Shown here: one piece after another, positions 5,987 through 6,096 of the stretch
Position numbering within the stretch: the first letter of the stretch is position 1
Layout of the letters: every line of letters starts with the position of its first letter
From: Deltaproteobacteria bacterium
Lineage (GTDB): Bacteria > Myxococcota_A > Polyangia > Polyangiales > Houyiibacteriaceae
Length of the DNA stretch: 6,096 bases
Reading direction: 5' to 3'
NCBI GenBank assembly: GCA_019309605.1
Contig: JAFDFW010000243.1
Coordinates: 1-6,096 of the forward strand
The notes under the pieces: model-generated
Told to the model about the DNA's origin: nothing
The model's input: only the letters and a program-made list of their open reading frames with translations
Databases searched by the model: none
Program-made: the position numbers and the translations under genes

Positions 5987-6096
5987 TCAAGCCGCGCGCG
6001 TAGCGCTGCCGACTTTGCTGGCTTCGTCTACGAAGAGGCGGCGTTCGGCGTTGACCAACTCGAGGAGTTGTCTTTGGTCGATCAGGCCGGCGTCGA
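5987..6096 (-). CDS. 3' end of an unidentified gene (partial, enters from right edge)
   Basis: On the minus strand, the frame starting at 6094 is open for 35 codons and ends at TGA (5987-5989). It gives DAGLIDQRQLLELVNAERR, continuing LFVDEASKVGSATRAA. The segment looks like a normal soluble, helix-forming C-terminus with amphipathic leucine spacing (LLELV, RRLFV). Codon choice resembles the other genes here. The gene converges on the outer-membrane protein gene with only 37 bases between the stops, and the intervening hairpin would serve as its terminator. The fragment is too short to assign a family. Confidence 0.55.
   Translation of the reverse strand, partial: DAGLIDQRQLLELVNAERRLFVDEASKVGSATRAA

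Overview
The window is GC-rich (roughly 60% by eye). It looks like a chromosomal piece of an uncultured or poorly characterised deltaproteobacterial-type Gram-negative (Myxococcota, Binatota or a relative). The support is the codon bias, lipoprotein signal peptides, a probable outer-membrane barrel protein, and a very large secreted protein with CDDGN.CT.D.CD cysteine repeats of the kind common in Myxococcota-like surface proteins. The taxonomic call is an inference from style, not from a marker gene.

Layout, left to right. Positions 1-57 (minus strand) hold the first 19 codons of a gene running off the left edge; they read as a lipoprotein signal peptide. Positions 58-147 hold two short GC-rich inverted repeats and no gene. 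Positions 148-203 hold a tandem duplication of the 3' end of the next gene. Positions 180-1190 (minus) encode a complete AraC-family transcription regulator of the Arabinose_bd plus HTH_18 architecture. Positions 1191-1347 are a divergent intergenic region with an inverted repeat followed by a pyrimidine-rich tract. Positions 1348-4989 (plus) encode a 1213-residue lipoprotein with three parts: an N-terminal beta-rich region, a cysteine-rich repeat region, and a C-terminal beta-propeller-like region ending in a helical tail. Positions 4990-5250 are a spacer carrying 14 perfect tandem copies of a hexanucleotide. Positions 5251-5949 (plus) encode a 232-residue probable outer-membrane protein with a short signal peptide. 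Positions 5957-5978 carry an imperfect hairpin, and 5987-6096 (minus) hold the 3' end of a gene entering from the right edge.

The two plus-strand genes are in the same reading frame, separated by a single TAA and 261 bases, and may be co-transcribed. One encodes an exported, probably surface-anchored protein and the other a probable outer-membrane partner, so together they suggest a cell-envelope module. The divergently placed AraC-type regulator could control it, but no binding site was identified. No RNA gene, CRISPR array, insertion sequence or phage gene was seen. The least ordinary items are the hexamer array between the envelope genes, the domain combination of the large lipoprotein, and the duplicated 3' end of the regulator gene.
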